A DNA stretch of 9,625 bases from an uncultured Lachnospiraceae bacterium (GTDB taxonomy: Bacteria; Bacillota; Clostridia; Lachnospirales; Lachnospiraceae): assembly GCA_947565255.1 (NCBI GenBank), contig CANOFI010000074.1, positions 1 through 9,625 of the forward strand. The letters are read 5' to 3'. Positions 1 through 7,032 of this stretch are shown here, in pieces. Under the pieces are notes generated by a model. That model had not been told where the DNA came from and did not search any database. It saw nothing but the letters and a program-made list of their open reading frames with translations. A program made the translations under genes and the position numbers. Numbering within the stretch: the stretch's first letter is position 1; every line of letters starts with the position of its first letter.

Positions 1-88
1 CATACGGTACACAGTACCATAATGCCTCCTCCTTCTGCAGCTTTAGCTGCGCCATGATGGAAGAGTCCGGTGTAAATAAAAGATTCAT
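1..88 (-). CDS. 5' end of an unidentified gene, cut by the window edge
   Basis: Twenty-nine open codons run off the left edge of the window. The preferred start is the ATG at 88-86, because AAAGGAG (102-96) lies exactly 7 nt upstream. The protein begins MNLLFTPDSSIMAQLKLQ and continues to WYCVPY at the edge. It has no signal peptide, and charged and hydrophobic residues alternate. Its start codon is 27 nt downstream of the DUF1854 stop, so it belongs to the same operon. DUF1854 genes are commonly neighboured by ABC transporter genes, sometimes two. A second ABC subunit with an N-terminal soluble extension, forming a heterodimer with the transporter at 821-2635, is therefore a reasonable guess. 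The visible residues do not prove it. The existence of a gene here is fairly secure; its identity is not. Confidence 0.6.
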   Translation of the reverse strand, partial: MNLLFTPDSSIMAQLKLQKEEALWYCVPY

Positions 89-95
89 GCATAAA

Positions 96-102
96 CTCCT
101 TT
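96..102 (-). promoter_or_regulatory. Ribosome binding site that decides the start of the partial gene
   Basis: AAAGGAG on the minus strand is 7 nt from the ATG at 88-86 but only 3 nt from the overlapping, out-of-frame ATG at 92-90. The spacing favours the downstream ATG. Confidence 0.65.
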
Positions 103-114
103 GTCTGTGCGATG

Positions 115-792
115 CTATAAAAACACATCTAACATTTTTAATTCCCTTGCGGAAAGCGTATTCCGGTCCGGGATTTCAAATCGGTTATTTTCCAAATCCT
201 GGATAATCAGGCGTTTTTCTGACAGTGCTGTAATATGGGAGCTGTTTGCGTGCAGGGAAAACTGCGTTTCGCCAAAATTCGTCAGCACAGTAAAATCAGT
301 ATAACCGCCGTTTTCTTTTGCACGGACGATCTTCTCAATGACCGGCATATGATAGTGCTGGTCTAAATAGTCCTTGATCAGGGAGATGGTCCCGGCATCA
401 AAATCTGTTTCCAGGTCTGCAATCATTCCGATTTCTTTCTTTTTTCCTTTCGAATTCCGCACAGAGAGATACACATACGGGTCGGTAAACGGAAACGTTT
501 CCACAAGCTGTACGTCTTCGTAGGAAATATCCTGAAAGGTGAGAAACAGGCCGCCGCCGGATGTCTTTTGAAAGGCGGCGTTTTGCCGGTTCAGCAGCTT
601 CATGCAAAGCATTTCTTCGCTCTCTGTTTCCATTTGTTTTAAGTCAAATTCCCGGTCCGAAAAATCATCTGCAAATAAATCGTCTGCAGGTGCTTTTTGC
701 GGATGTATGTCGGGTTTTGGCGGCATACCGCCGTGAGGTCTGCCCATGGGAGGAGGGCCGCCCATGGAGCCAGGTCCGTGCATCGGTCTCAT
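115..792 (-). CDS. DUF1854 family protein, ABC-transporter associated
   Basis: A 225-residue protein whose residues about 45-225 look like DUF1854. Recognisable stretches are the LVETFPFTDPYVYLSVR region near residue 96, a KEIGMIADLETD block near 119, DYLDQHYHMPVIEKI near 141, and a predicted beta-rich C-terminus ending in DRNTLSARELKMLDVFL. The molecular function of DUF1854 is unknown. The family is typically encoded beside ABC transporter genes, and some databases describe members as cyanophycin-metabolism associated. Residues 1-30 form a low-complexity tail rich in Met, Pro, Gly and His, followed by an acidic linker; I do not regard this tail as part of the domain. There is no signal peptide or membrane segment. 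The start is supported by AAAGGAG at 7-nt spacing. The gene lies 28 bp after the ABC gene and 26 bp before the next one, so an accessory or regulatory subunit of the transporter is likely, by inference. Confidence 0.85.
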   Translation of the reverse strand: MRPMHGPGSMGGPPPMGRPHGGMPPKPDIHPQKAPADDLFADDFSDREFDLKQMETESEEMLCMKLLNRQNAAFQKTSGGGLFLTFQDISYEDVQLVETFPFTDPYVYLSVRNSKGKKKEIGMIADLETDFDAGTISLIKDYLDQHYHMPVIEKIVRAKENGGYTDFTVLTNFGETQFSLHANSSHITALSEKRLIIQDLENNRFEIPDRNTLSARELKMLDVFL

Positions 793-820
793 AAAAAAGC
801 TCCTTTCGTGATGGTGTTCG

Positions 821-2635
821 TTATTCCAGTCCTTTCATGGCCAGCGCTTTTGTCTGCAGCGTCAGCAATTTGTAATAGGTTCCCCGCTTTTTCTTGAGCT
901 CCCGGTGGGTGCCGGATTCAATGATATGTCCATGGTCAAGGACAATCAGGCTGTCTGCGTGCCGCAGGGTAGAAAGCCGGTGTGCAATTGAAAGGGTAGT
1001 GCGGCCTTTTGTCAGGTATTCGAGAGAGGTCTGGATTTGTTTTTCGGTTTCTGTATCGACGGAAGCGGTTGCCTCGTCCAAAATCAGAATTTTCGGGTCG
1101 GCCAAAATTGCCCGTGCAATGGAAAGCCGCTGCCGTTCTCCGCCGGATAAAGCCTTTCCGGAGGAACCGGTAACCGTTTCATAGCCGTCTGGAAGACGGC
1201 AGATGAAGTCATGGGCGCCGGCAAGCTTTGCAGCGCGAATGATTTCTGCTTTGGACGCGTCCGGTCTGGCATAGGCAATGTTTTCTGCTATCGTACCCAT
1301 AAAAAGATAGGTTTCCTGGGAAACCACAGCAATGTATCTGCGAAGGTCGCAGAAACGTATGTCGGCAATGTCGGTGCCGTCAATGAGAATCTGCCCCTGC
1401 TGGGGGTCATAGAGCCGGGAAATCAAATTGACCAGCGTAGATTTTCCGGCGCCGGAACGGCCCACGATGCCAAGCATCTGCCCGCCCGGAATGGTCAGGT
1501 TTAAATCGTGTAAAACCGGCGTATGCGGGTTGTATCCAAAGGTTACATGGCGCAGCCTGATTGTGCCTTCGCGGAATGTGAAAGGCGCGGCCTCTTTTTT
1601 TTCGGTAACCTGCGGCTTTGCGTCTATGATTTCGAACATACGTTCTGCACTGCTGAAGCTGTCTGTCCAGACACGGAGAGTATGGGACAGAAATACCAGC
1701 GGTCCTTTCAGCTGCGTGACATAGGAAGCAAACGTAATCAGAAGGCCGACCCGGATGCCGGAGCCTGCCGCACACAAAATAAAGTACGCGCCGAAGCTCC
1801 ATACGGCCAGTGAAGAGATATCCTGCACAAAGGTGTACAGAGCCTGGAATTTATTATCAAAACAGACAATATCCATTTCCGCTTTGCAGACGGCAGAATT
1901 GTATTTGTCGAATCGTCTGGTTTCCTCCTGTTCTTTGCCAAATGCCTTGACAACGCGTGCTCCGGTAATGTTGTCGTTAATCCGGACGTTCATATCCCGT
2001 TCGGCACGGTGACGGTTTCCGAACAGATGAAATAAACGGGGAAGCAGTTTTGCATTTAAAAAAAGCAGAATCGGAAGGAGGCATAAAGAGACCGCCGCCA
2101 GCTTTGCATGAAGGGTAAACATGATAATTAAAGTGGCAATAAAGGTAAAGGAATTGGTTATCAGACCGGGGAGTATGTCCGTAAAAAAACTGGTAACACG
2201 GTCTGCATCGCTTAAAATGCGCGTCATCAGTGTGCCTGTCTGGCTGTTTTGAAAATAATCCAGAGACAGCCTTCCCATAGAATCAAAAACAGAAGATTTT
2301 AGCCGGGAAACTACATCTGGTACGATGCAGGCACTGATGATTCCCTGTAAAATCTGGAATACAAGGGTCAGTAATTTTGTGGCCAGCATGGCAAGCACGA
2401 CGAGCAAAAGCCCTTCGGTAAAAGCAGAGCCGTCCAGTCCCAGTTTTTTTAGAAAATCCTGGTTTTTCACCAGGATTTTGTCGTACAGCACCGTACCGTT
2501 TAAATACGGCCACACCAGATTCAGTCCTGCAATTGCCAGATAGCACAAAAGCATAAGGGTAAGATGTGGCATATAGGGTCTGAAGTATGTTAAAATACGC
2601 AGCATAGAGTGCGTTTTTTTCTTTTTCTCATCCAA
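821..2635 (-). CDS. ABC transporter, fused permease and ATPase (exporter fold)
   Basis: A 604-residue half-transporter. Residues about 15-320 form the six-helix type 1 exporter membrane domain, with hydrophobic segments near 24-40, 75-105, 155-200 and 265-305. Residues about 355-595 form the nucleotide-binding domain. All key ATPase motifs are intact: Walker A GRSGAGKST (392-400), Q-loop Gln440, signature LSGGERQ (496-502), Walker B with catalytic Glu521, D-loop SVD (525-527) and switch His552. It can therefore supply full ATPase sites as a homodimer or heterodimer. The substrate cannot be read from the sequence; lipid, peptide, drug and glycoconjugate transporters share this fold. The start is TTG (2635-2633), 9 nt after AAAGGA; an out-of-frame ATG lies at 2631-2629. 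Only 4 bp separate it from the upstream stop codon, so translation is probably coupled. DUF1854 follows directly, which suggests an ABC/DUF1854 complex. Confidence 0.93.
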   Translation of the reverse strand: MDEKKKKTHSMLRILTYFRPYMPHLTLMLLCYLAIAGLNLVWPYLNGTVLYDKILVKNQDFLKKLGLDGSAFTEGLLLVVLAMLATKLLTLVFQILQGIISACIVPDVVSRLKSSVFDSMGRLSLDYFQNSQTGTLMTRILSDADRVTSFFTDILPGLITNSFTFIATLIIMFTLHAKLAAVSLCLLPILLFLNAKLLPRLFHLFGNRHRAERDMNVRINDNITGARVVKAFGKEQEETRRFDKYNSAVCKAEMDIVCFDNKFQALYTFVQDISSLAVWSFGAYFILCAAGSGIRVGLLITFASYVTQLKGPLVFLSHTLRVWTDSFSSAERMFEIIDAKPQVTEKKEAAPFTFREGTIRLRHVTFGYNPHTPVLHDLNLTIPGGQMLGIVGRSGAGKSTLVNLISRLYDPQQGQILIDGTDIADIRFCDLRRYIAVVSQETYLFMGTIAENIAYARPDASKAEIIRAAKLAGAHDFICRLPDGYETVTGSSGKALSGGERQRLSIARAILADPKILILDEATASVDTETEKQIQTSLEYLTKGRTTLSIAHRLSTLRHADSLIVLDHGHIIESGTHRELKKKRGTYYKLLTLQTKALAMKGLE

Positions 2636-2639
2636 GGCG

Positions 2640-4493
2640 TCAGATCCTTTCTTTTGCCAAAAGCTCCAGATAATCGATATAGTAACGGCTTTCCGGTCTT
2701 TTTATGTCCGCATCCTTCAGATTACCCAAATCTCCCCATTTTCCGCAGTCTTCCACGGTATTAAAAGGAAGAATATGCTTGGAGGCAAATAAAATGCGTT
2801 CCAGGGTATAGACAGAATTGCTGAACCGGAAGTTCTTCTCATGCATTTTGCCGCATTGCTCCAGCTTTAGGGTGAAACGATTCGAATAGCAGTCTGCCTC
2901 GATTGTGAGCGCAATCCATTCCTTCGAAAGAAACGTTCCAAAAGGAGAATAGCGGCCGCCGTTTTTGACAATCAATTCTCCGCTGCTTTTAAAATAAAAT
3001 TGTACCGGAACCAGTCCCTGGCTGTTCTGGAGTTCGATGGCAAACGTGCCCGTCTCATCTGCCGGCTGTAAAAACAACCGCGTTTTTATTGTGACAACCG
3101 GGATTTCTTTAAATACCCGCATGGCGCGTCCCCGGTCATATGGGTCGCTGTCTTTGAGACAGAGGCAGTTGCCGTTTCCTCCTGTGGGTGCGTCCGTAAT
3201 GGAAACGGGACACCACATGGGAGAATACACGTTCCATCCGGGCACAAAAGGCCCCTGTTTCATATCGTTAAAATCCGTATCAACCACGTCGGTTTCCTTG
3301 CCGCGGATGGGACAGGGGACATGGCTGACCCAGACGTCCTCCTTGTTGACGGTGTAGGCAAGCCACATGGCATTGTCGTCCGGCTTCGGATTGCCTTCGC
3401 AGATGCCGCGGACATACTGCGGCCCCAGGTTTTTATACAGACCGGCGTATTTATGGGGAGAGACCTCTGGTGTTATGGCAAACAGGCTGTCAAAGTCCTC
3501 GCCGTTTTCCCCGGCAGCGACAGCAAGCGGCCACCGGTGCGCGCTGTCGGTTGTCGGATTGTAGGCGAGCGCATAGCGTCCGTCCGGCGTTTTTTCGCCC
3601 CACACCTTGCCGGTGGCGGTTTCGATGGAATAGCAGAACTGTTTATCGCACCAGCTTTTGCCGTTATCCGTGGATTTTGTGACGAGGGAATTTTTATAAA
3701 AGCCCATAATATCCCCATTCGGCATCGTATAATAAGACAGCGCTTCGGCGCCGGGCTGGGTAAACCAGTCCGTATTCAGGCGCTCCTCCTCCCACATCTG
3801 CGCAGTGACGAGGCGGTTGTCAAGAAGCTCCCGGCAGGCAGCCTGAAAGCCTTCATCGCTGCTCTCGGAAAAGTGCAAAAACATGTGGGTGTTGCCGGCG
3901 TTGTATCCCCCGGCCTCGTTAAAACGGAGAAAATAAATATCGGAAAAAGTAAAATCCTTATAAATTTCCCGCACGACACGTCCCACGCCGTATCCGTTGT
4001 TCGGCGCAATGCCATGGTTCGGCGCAATGCCGTAAAATGCCGTGGCAAGCAGACGGTCGTCCTTTGAGACATAAAAACTCATCCGCTGGTGCATTACGCA
4101 TGGCACGGTATCCCCGGTAAGCTCCTCCTTGTTTGGCCCTCTGTAAGGCGCCGTCGGCGCTTCGGCCTGGGGAAACAGAACAACCGGCTTCGACCAGTCT
4201 GCCCCGTTTTGTGACCAGCATAACAGGGTATGGGAAGGCGGAAGGTGTTCACTGACCGGACCTGAAAGGTAATCCAGAAAGAAATGCCCATTCCAGTAAG
4301 CAAGCATGGCGGCATGGTTATAAGACCATCCAAAGCCGTCCGTGGAAGTTTCCTTTGTCTGCGTAGCGCGCATAACCTGGAAACAGTGGGCGCCGATGGC
4401 ATGCCGGAGCCCGCCGTCCAGGGAACGCACGTCCGCTTTTTGGACGTTATGGCAGCGGACAAGGTCATTTTTAAAATAATCTGATATCGACAT
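2640..4493 (-). CDS. Sialidase-superfamily-like propeller protein with C-terminal beta-rich domain
   Basis: A 617-residue protein from the ATG at 4493-4491. That start is chosen because GGAGGAG sits 8 nt upstream; an in-frame TTG at 4526 lies ahead of this site and is rejected. Residues about 30-395 look like a beta-propeller of the BNR/Asp-box sialidase superfamily. There is a canonical Asp box, STDNGKSW (274-281), and a degenerate one, SQNGADW (94-100). Residues about 400-617 resemble a LamG or concanavalin-like jelly roll, with GTFAIELQNSQG and a terminal RYYIDYLELL strand, and may bind carbohydrate. There is no signal peptide or membrane segment, and 15 cysteines suggest a cytoplasmic location. 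Family members include glycoside hydrolases, but I cannot assign catalytic residues, so the activity could be hydrolysis, isomerisation or binding only. Its neighbours, a second propeller and an acid-sugar pathway, point to sugar-acid or glycan metabolism. A six-residue tandem duplication lies near residues 156-167. Confidence 0.75.
   Translation of the reverse strand: MSISDYFKNDLVRCHNVQKADVRSLDGGLRHAIGAHCFQVMRATQTKETSTDGFGWSYNHAAMLAYWNGHFFLDYLSGPVSEHLPPSHTLLCWSQNGADWSKPVVLFPQAEAPTAPYRGPNKEELTGDTVPCVMHQRMSFYVSKDDRLLATAFYGIAPNHGIAPNNGYGVGRVVREIYKDFTFSDIYFLRFNEAGGYNAGNTHMFLHFSESSDEGFQAACRELLDNRLVTAQMWEEERLNTDWFTQPGAEALSYYTMPNGDIMGFYKNSLVTKSTDNGKSWCDKQFCYSIETATGKVWGEKTPDGRYALAYNPTTDSAHRWPLAVAAGENGEDFDSLFAITPEVSPHKYAGLYKNLGPQYVRGICEGNPKPDDNAMWLAYTVNKEDVWVSHVPCPIRGKETDVVDTDFNDMKQGPFVPGWNVYSPMWCPVSITDAPTGGNGNCLCLKDSDPYDRGRAMRVFKEIPVVTIKTRLFLQPADETGTFAIELQNSQGLVPVQFYFKSSGELIVKNGGRYSPFGTFLSKEWIALTIEADCYSNRFTLKLEQCGKMHEKNFRFSNSVYTLERILFASKHILPFNTVEDCGKWGDLGNLKDADIKRPESRYYIDYLELLAKERI
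2645..2650 (-). promoter_or_regulatory. Ribosome binding site for a TTG-start ABC gene, inside the upstream gene
   Basis: AAAGGA lies within the last codons of the upstream gene (KERI-stop) and 9 nt before the TTG at 2635. The arrangement (stop TGA at 2642-2640, then 4 bp to TTG) suits reinitiation by ribosomes finishing the propeller gene. Confidence 0.55.
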
Positions 4494-4501
4494 ATTGTAT
4501 T

Positions 4502-4508
4502 CTCCTCC
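4502..4508 (-). promoter_or_regulatory. Strong ribosome binding site that fixes the start at 4493
   Basis: GGAGGAG is 8 nt upstream of ATG 4493-4491. It lies inside the longer open frame that begins at TTG 4526, which is strong evidence that the extra 11 residues are not translated. Confidence 0.8.
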
Positions 4509-4535
4509 GTTTTGTGTCAATGTCAATTAGCATGA

Positions 4536-4564
4536 CTGTTTTTGCAGGAATCAAATAAAAACAG
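4536..4564. repeat. Perfect 8-bp inverted repeat between the two propeller genes
   Basis: Arms CTGTTTTT (4536-4543) and AAAAACAG (4557-4564) flank a 13-nt centre, just past the stop codon of the 789-residue gene. The stem is AU-rich and its 3' side is not followed by a T run on the minus strand, so it is a weak terminator candidate. It may be an mRNA stability or processing element, or a protein site. Confidence 0.45.
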
Positions 4565-4569
4565 CAGAA

Positions 4570-6939
4570 TCAGAAGATTTCTCCGATTGGAGACGGCTCT
4601 TCTTTTTTCAAATCTTTTTTGGAAACCATGATTCCATCTTCAAATATAAATTCCCCGGTTACATTTCCTTTGTTCCGTCCGAACGTCTGCGCCAGTCCTT
4701 CTGCTTTTTTATTTTTAAAGCGGGCCCGGGATTTGATGTTGTCAGAGCCCGGATAGTAGGTTGTCAGCACGTCGCTGTCATCGGATGTATGGTTCCACTG
4801 GAATACCTTGTGTCCGTCTTCGTCGTAATAGACGTATTCGCCGGTTCTCCGTCCAAGGTGGAACTGGCCTTTTGTCATAACTTTTCCGTTCGGATAATAG
4901 AACATATCATCGCCCTCCAGCAGAAAACGTCCGTCATCCGCCATGCCTCCGGACCATCTGCAGCGCAGCTGCCCGTTTTCATAATGTTCTTCAAATGTTT
5001 CGACATCAGATACGATTTTTGTCGCATGCGACTGCATTAAAATGTCATCGGAGGGCGATTCGTCTTCGTGGTTTAAAAGCCATGCCTCATTAAATTCAAA
5101 ATGAAGCAGGGGGCGGTTGTTGGATGTAATAATATGTATCATGCCGTCCTCGCTCTGCCGGCACACGCTGTAACCCAGCGTAGATTTACCGCCGAATTCA
5201 TGAGGACTTTTTTTCTGTCCCTGCGTGCCCCATAAAGGCTTTATCGTCCATGTTTTTCCATCGTCATCCGACCAGGCGCCGTAAGAGCCCCAGCCCTTTA
5301 CGCCTTCCGGCTTCTGGCCTTTTTTGTTCTGGTAATCCGCGCACATAAATAACCGTCCGGATTTTAGGCGGATGATGGATGGTCGCTGACCGGAAAACTG
5401 CATGGGAAACGGTGTTTTGGACACTTCCCATGTATCGCCCCCGTCTCTGGAGATGGCCTGCGGCATGTAGCCGTCAATGTCTGAATTTTTGCCGCCCATG
5501 GCGAGGAGGGAGCCATCGTTTAACTCTACGCAGGTGGAATGCCGTCCTGCGGTTCTGCCCTTTGGATTTTCCCATGTTTTCATATTGTCATGTGTCCTCC
5601 AGAGTACGGAGCCCGGCTCAAATGCCGCGTCGGCTGCCATATAAAAGGTTCCGTCCTTGGCGCGGATACAGGAGTTGATGGGTTGTCTTACCACCCGCTC
5701 TGCCGTATCTTTGAAGAAAGGAAACTGCACCTCGCTCCAGGTAGCCCCGTTGTCCGTGGAGTATACATACTGGAACGGGAAGGAATCGGTTAACTGCTGC
5801 CAGCCCCAGAAATGATAAATTGTACCGTCCGTATCGGTAAAAAGGTTTGGCGCATGGTCATTAACGCCGACCGGGTTTAAGAAAATATCCGGCTGCTCCC
5901 ATTCGTCGCAGCCCTTTCTCAAACGCGTTCCGGCAAGCCCTACTTCCGCATCATACTCTTTATAGGAAGAATATACGGAGTACAGCAAATCTCCGTTCGG
6001 ACACACGGTCAGCGCAGGAGAATGGTGGTGGTGGCGGAACGCAGGCGTCAGTCCGACCGCGCGGATTTCCTCGCTCGGCGCATTGTCCGGCGGAGTCGGA
6101 AATACGTGTCTTTTCCGGAAATAAGGCTTTGTCATGTCAGGTCCGTCTGTAAGGTGTACCGGCGTCTGGTGCACATTCATGCAGACCTGGTTTGTTGGAT
6201 GTTTTCCGTTTGTGACAGGCATTTCGCCGCATGCCAGCCGGAATCCGATAAAATGCCTTCCGAATTCATTGTGGGTATCCTCGTGATAATGTCTGTAATT
6301 CGGCGGAAGAGCAGCGCGGAACCACAAATCCAGGTTATGTTCGTTATAACGTGCCGGGTTATCAAGATAGCCGCCGCGGATGCATTTACAGAGACCGGTA
6401 TCCGGTCCGACGGGGTCTTCCTGGTCGGCATCGCTGTAGGAATCATACCAGTCGAAGCACCATTCACGGATATGGGAGTCACACATGCGGTCGATATCCA
6501 GCTCTGTGGATTTTCTTGCGGCAGCCTCCCATTCTGTTTCCGTCGGAAGGCGGTACTGTATGCCCTCTTTCGCAGAGAGCCATTTGCAGAACTCTGCGGC
6601 CTCATACCAGCTGAGTCCAAGGACAAAGCCGCGGTAGCCGGTTGTATCGGACGGCTTATGATATACCTCCTGGTAAAACTGTTCAAAAATATCCTGTTTT
6701 ACCGGTTCATCGGCAATGAAGTAGGATTTGGTGACTTTGCACTTGTGGGAAGGCAGGGCGTCGGGATGTTTCTCCCAGTCGCCGCCGCCTCTTCTGTATT
6801 CGTGGGGTTCTACCTTCACCATGCGGATGCCGATGGAGTTTGTAAATGTTTCTTCCTTTGTGACAGTTGGTTCATTTCCCCAGTCAAAGTTTCGGCACAG
6901 CCATGCGCCGGAATAATTGTTCATAGTATTTGCTGCCAT
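4570..6939 (-). CDS. FGE-sulfatase-like / sialidase-like propeller / MORN-repeat fusion protein
   Basis: A 789-residue protein with three visible parts. Residues about 34-238 match the FGE-sulfatase (SUMF1-type) fold: YFIADEPV (73-80), LSWYEAAEFCKWLS (109-122), RLPTETEWEAAAR (130-142), REWCFDWY (158-165), IRGG (187-190) and FIGFRLAC (230-237). Residues about 300-625 are a BNR/Asp-box propeller with boxes at 394-401, 449-456, 497-504 and 557-564, close to 55 residues apart. Residues about 651-772 hold MORN-type repeats (YENGQ, YYPNGKVMTKGQF, GEYVYYDEDG, GEFIFEDG). The Cys pair of true formylglycine-generating enzymes is absent after IRGG, so sulfatase activation is unlikely. A binding role or another FGE-fold chemistry is possible. 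The propeller may act on or bind a glycan or sugar acid; its substrate is unknown. There is no signal peptide and there are 16 cysteines, so it is probably cytoplasmic. The start has GAGG 8 nt upstream. Confidence 0.85.
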   Translation of the reverse strand: MAANTMNNYSGAWLCRNFDWGNEPTVTKEETFTNSIGIRMVKVEPHEYRRGGGDWEKHPDALPSHKCKVTKSYFIADEPVKQDIFEQFYQEVYHKPSDTTGYRGFVLGLSWYEAAEFCKWLSAKEGIQYRLPTETEWEAAARKSTELDIDRMCDSHIREWCFDWYDSYSDADQEDPVGPDTGLCKCIRGGYLDNPARYNEHNLDLWFRAALPPNYRHYHEDTHNEFGRHFIGFRLACGEMPVTNGKHPTNQVCMNVHQTPVHLTDGPDMTKPYFRKRHVFPTPPDNAPSEEIRAVGLTPAFRHHHHSPALTVCPNGDLLYSVYSSYKEYDAEVGLAGTRLRKGCDEWEQPDIFLNPVGVNDHAPNLFTDTDGTIYHFWGWQQLTDSFPFQYVYSTDNGATWSEVQFPFFKDTAERVVRQPINSCIRAKDGTFYMAADAAFEPGSVLWRTHDNMKTWENPKGRTAGRHSTCVELNDGSLLAMGGKNSDIDGYMPQAISRDGGDTWEVSKTPFPMQFSGQRPSIIRLKSGRLFMCADYQNKKGQKPEGVKGWGSYGAWSDDDGKTWTIKPLWGTQGQKKSPHEFGGKSTLGYSVCRQSEDGMIHIITSNNRPLLHFEFNEAWLLNHEDESPSDDILMQSHATKIVSDVETFEEHYENGQLRCRWSGGMADDGRFLLEGDDMFYYPNGKVMTKGQFHLGRRTGEYVYYDEDGHKVFQWNHTSDDSDVLTTYYPGSDNIKSRARFKNKKAEGLAQTFGRNKGNVTGEFIFEDGIMVSKKDLKKEEPSPIGEIF

Positions 6940-6975
6940 AAAATTTTCCTCGTATTCTATAGTAGTAGTGTTTAT

Positions 6976-6993
6976 AGTCCCTCTCCAGGGACT
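6976..6993. repeat. Perfect 7-bp hairpin with tetraloop between pdxA and the fusion gene
   Basis: On the minus strand the sequence reads AGTCCCT-GGAG-AGGGACT. Two further base pairs can form outside one mismatch. No T run follows on either strand, so it is not an intrinsic terminator. It starts 37 nt upstream of the fusion-gene start codon and shows a GGA in its loop. It could act as an mRNA processing or stability element, or as a target for an RNA-binding protein. Confidence 0.6.
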
Positions 6994-7032
6994 GTATATG
7001 TATGTAACAATGCCGGAATCTGCCGCGCAAAC

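Noticed and set aside
86..92. Alternative start at ATG 92-90 for the partial gene
   Set aside because: It is only 3 nt from AAAGGAG. The overlapping ATG at 88 has the usual 7-nt spacing and gives a more natural N-terminus.
3321..4067. Plus-strand open frame of 248 codons inside the second propeller gene
   Set aside because: It is antisense to a gene with clear Asp boxes and a strong ribosome site, and its product has no recognisable motif.
4494..4526. Eleven-residue N-terminal extension of the second propeller from a TTG codon
   Set aside because: The strong GGAGGAG site lies inside this extension, 8 nt before an ATG, so translation almost surely begins at 4493.
4494..4526. Promoter from tandem TTGACA hexamers (4515-4526) with TACAAT near 4494-4499
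   Set aside because: The nearer hexamer gives a 15-bp spacer and the farther one 21 bp, and the -10 box would touch the start codon, so a transcript would begin inside the gene. One of the hexamers is probably chance.
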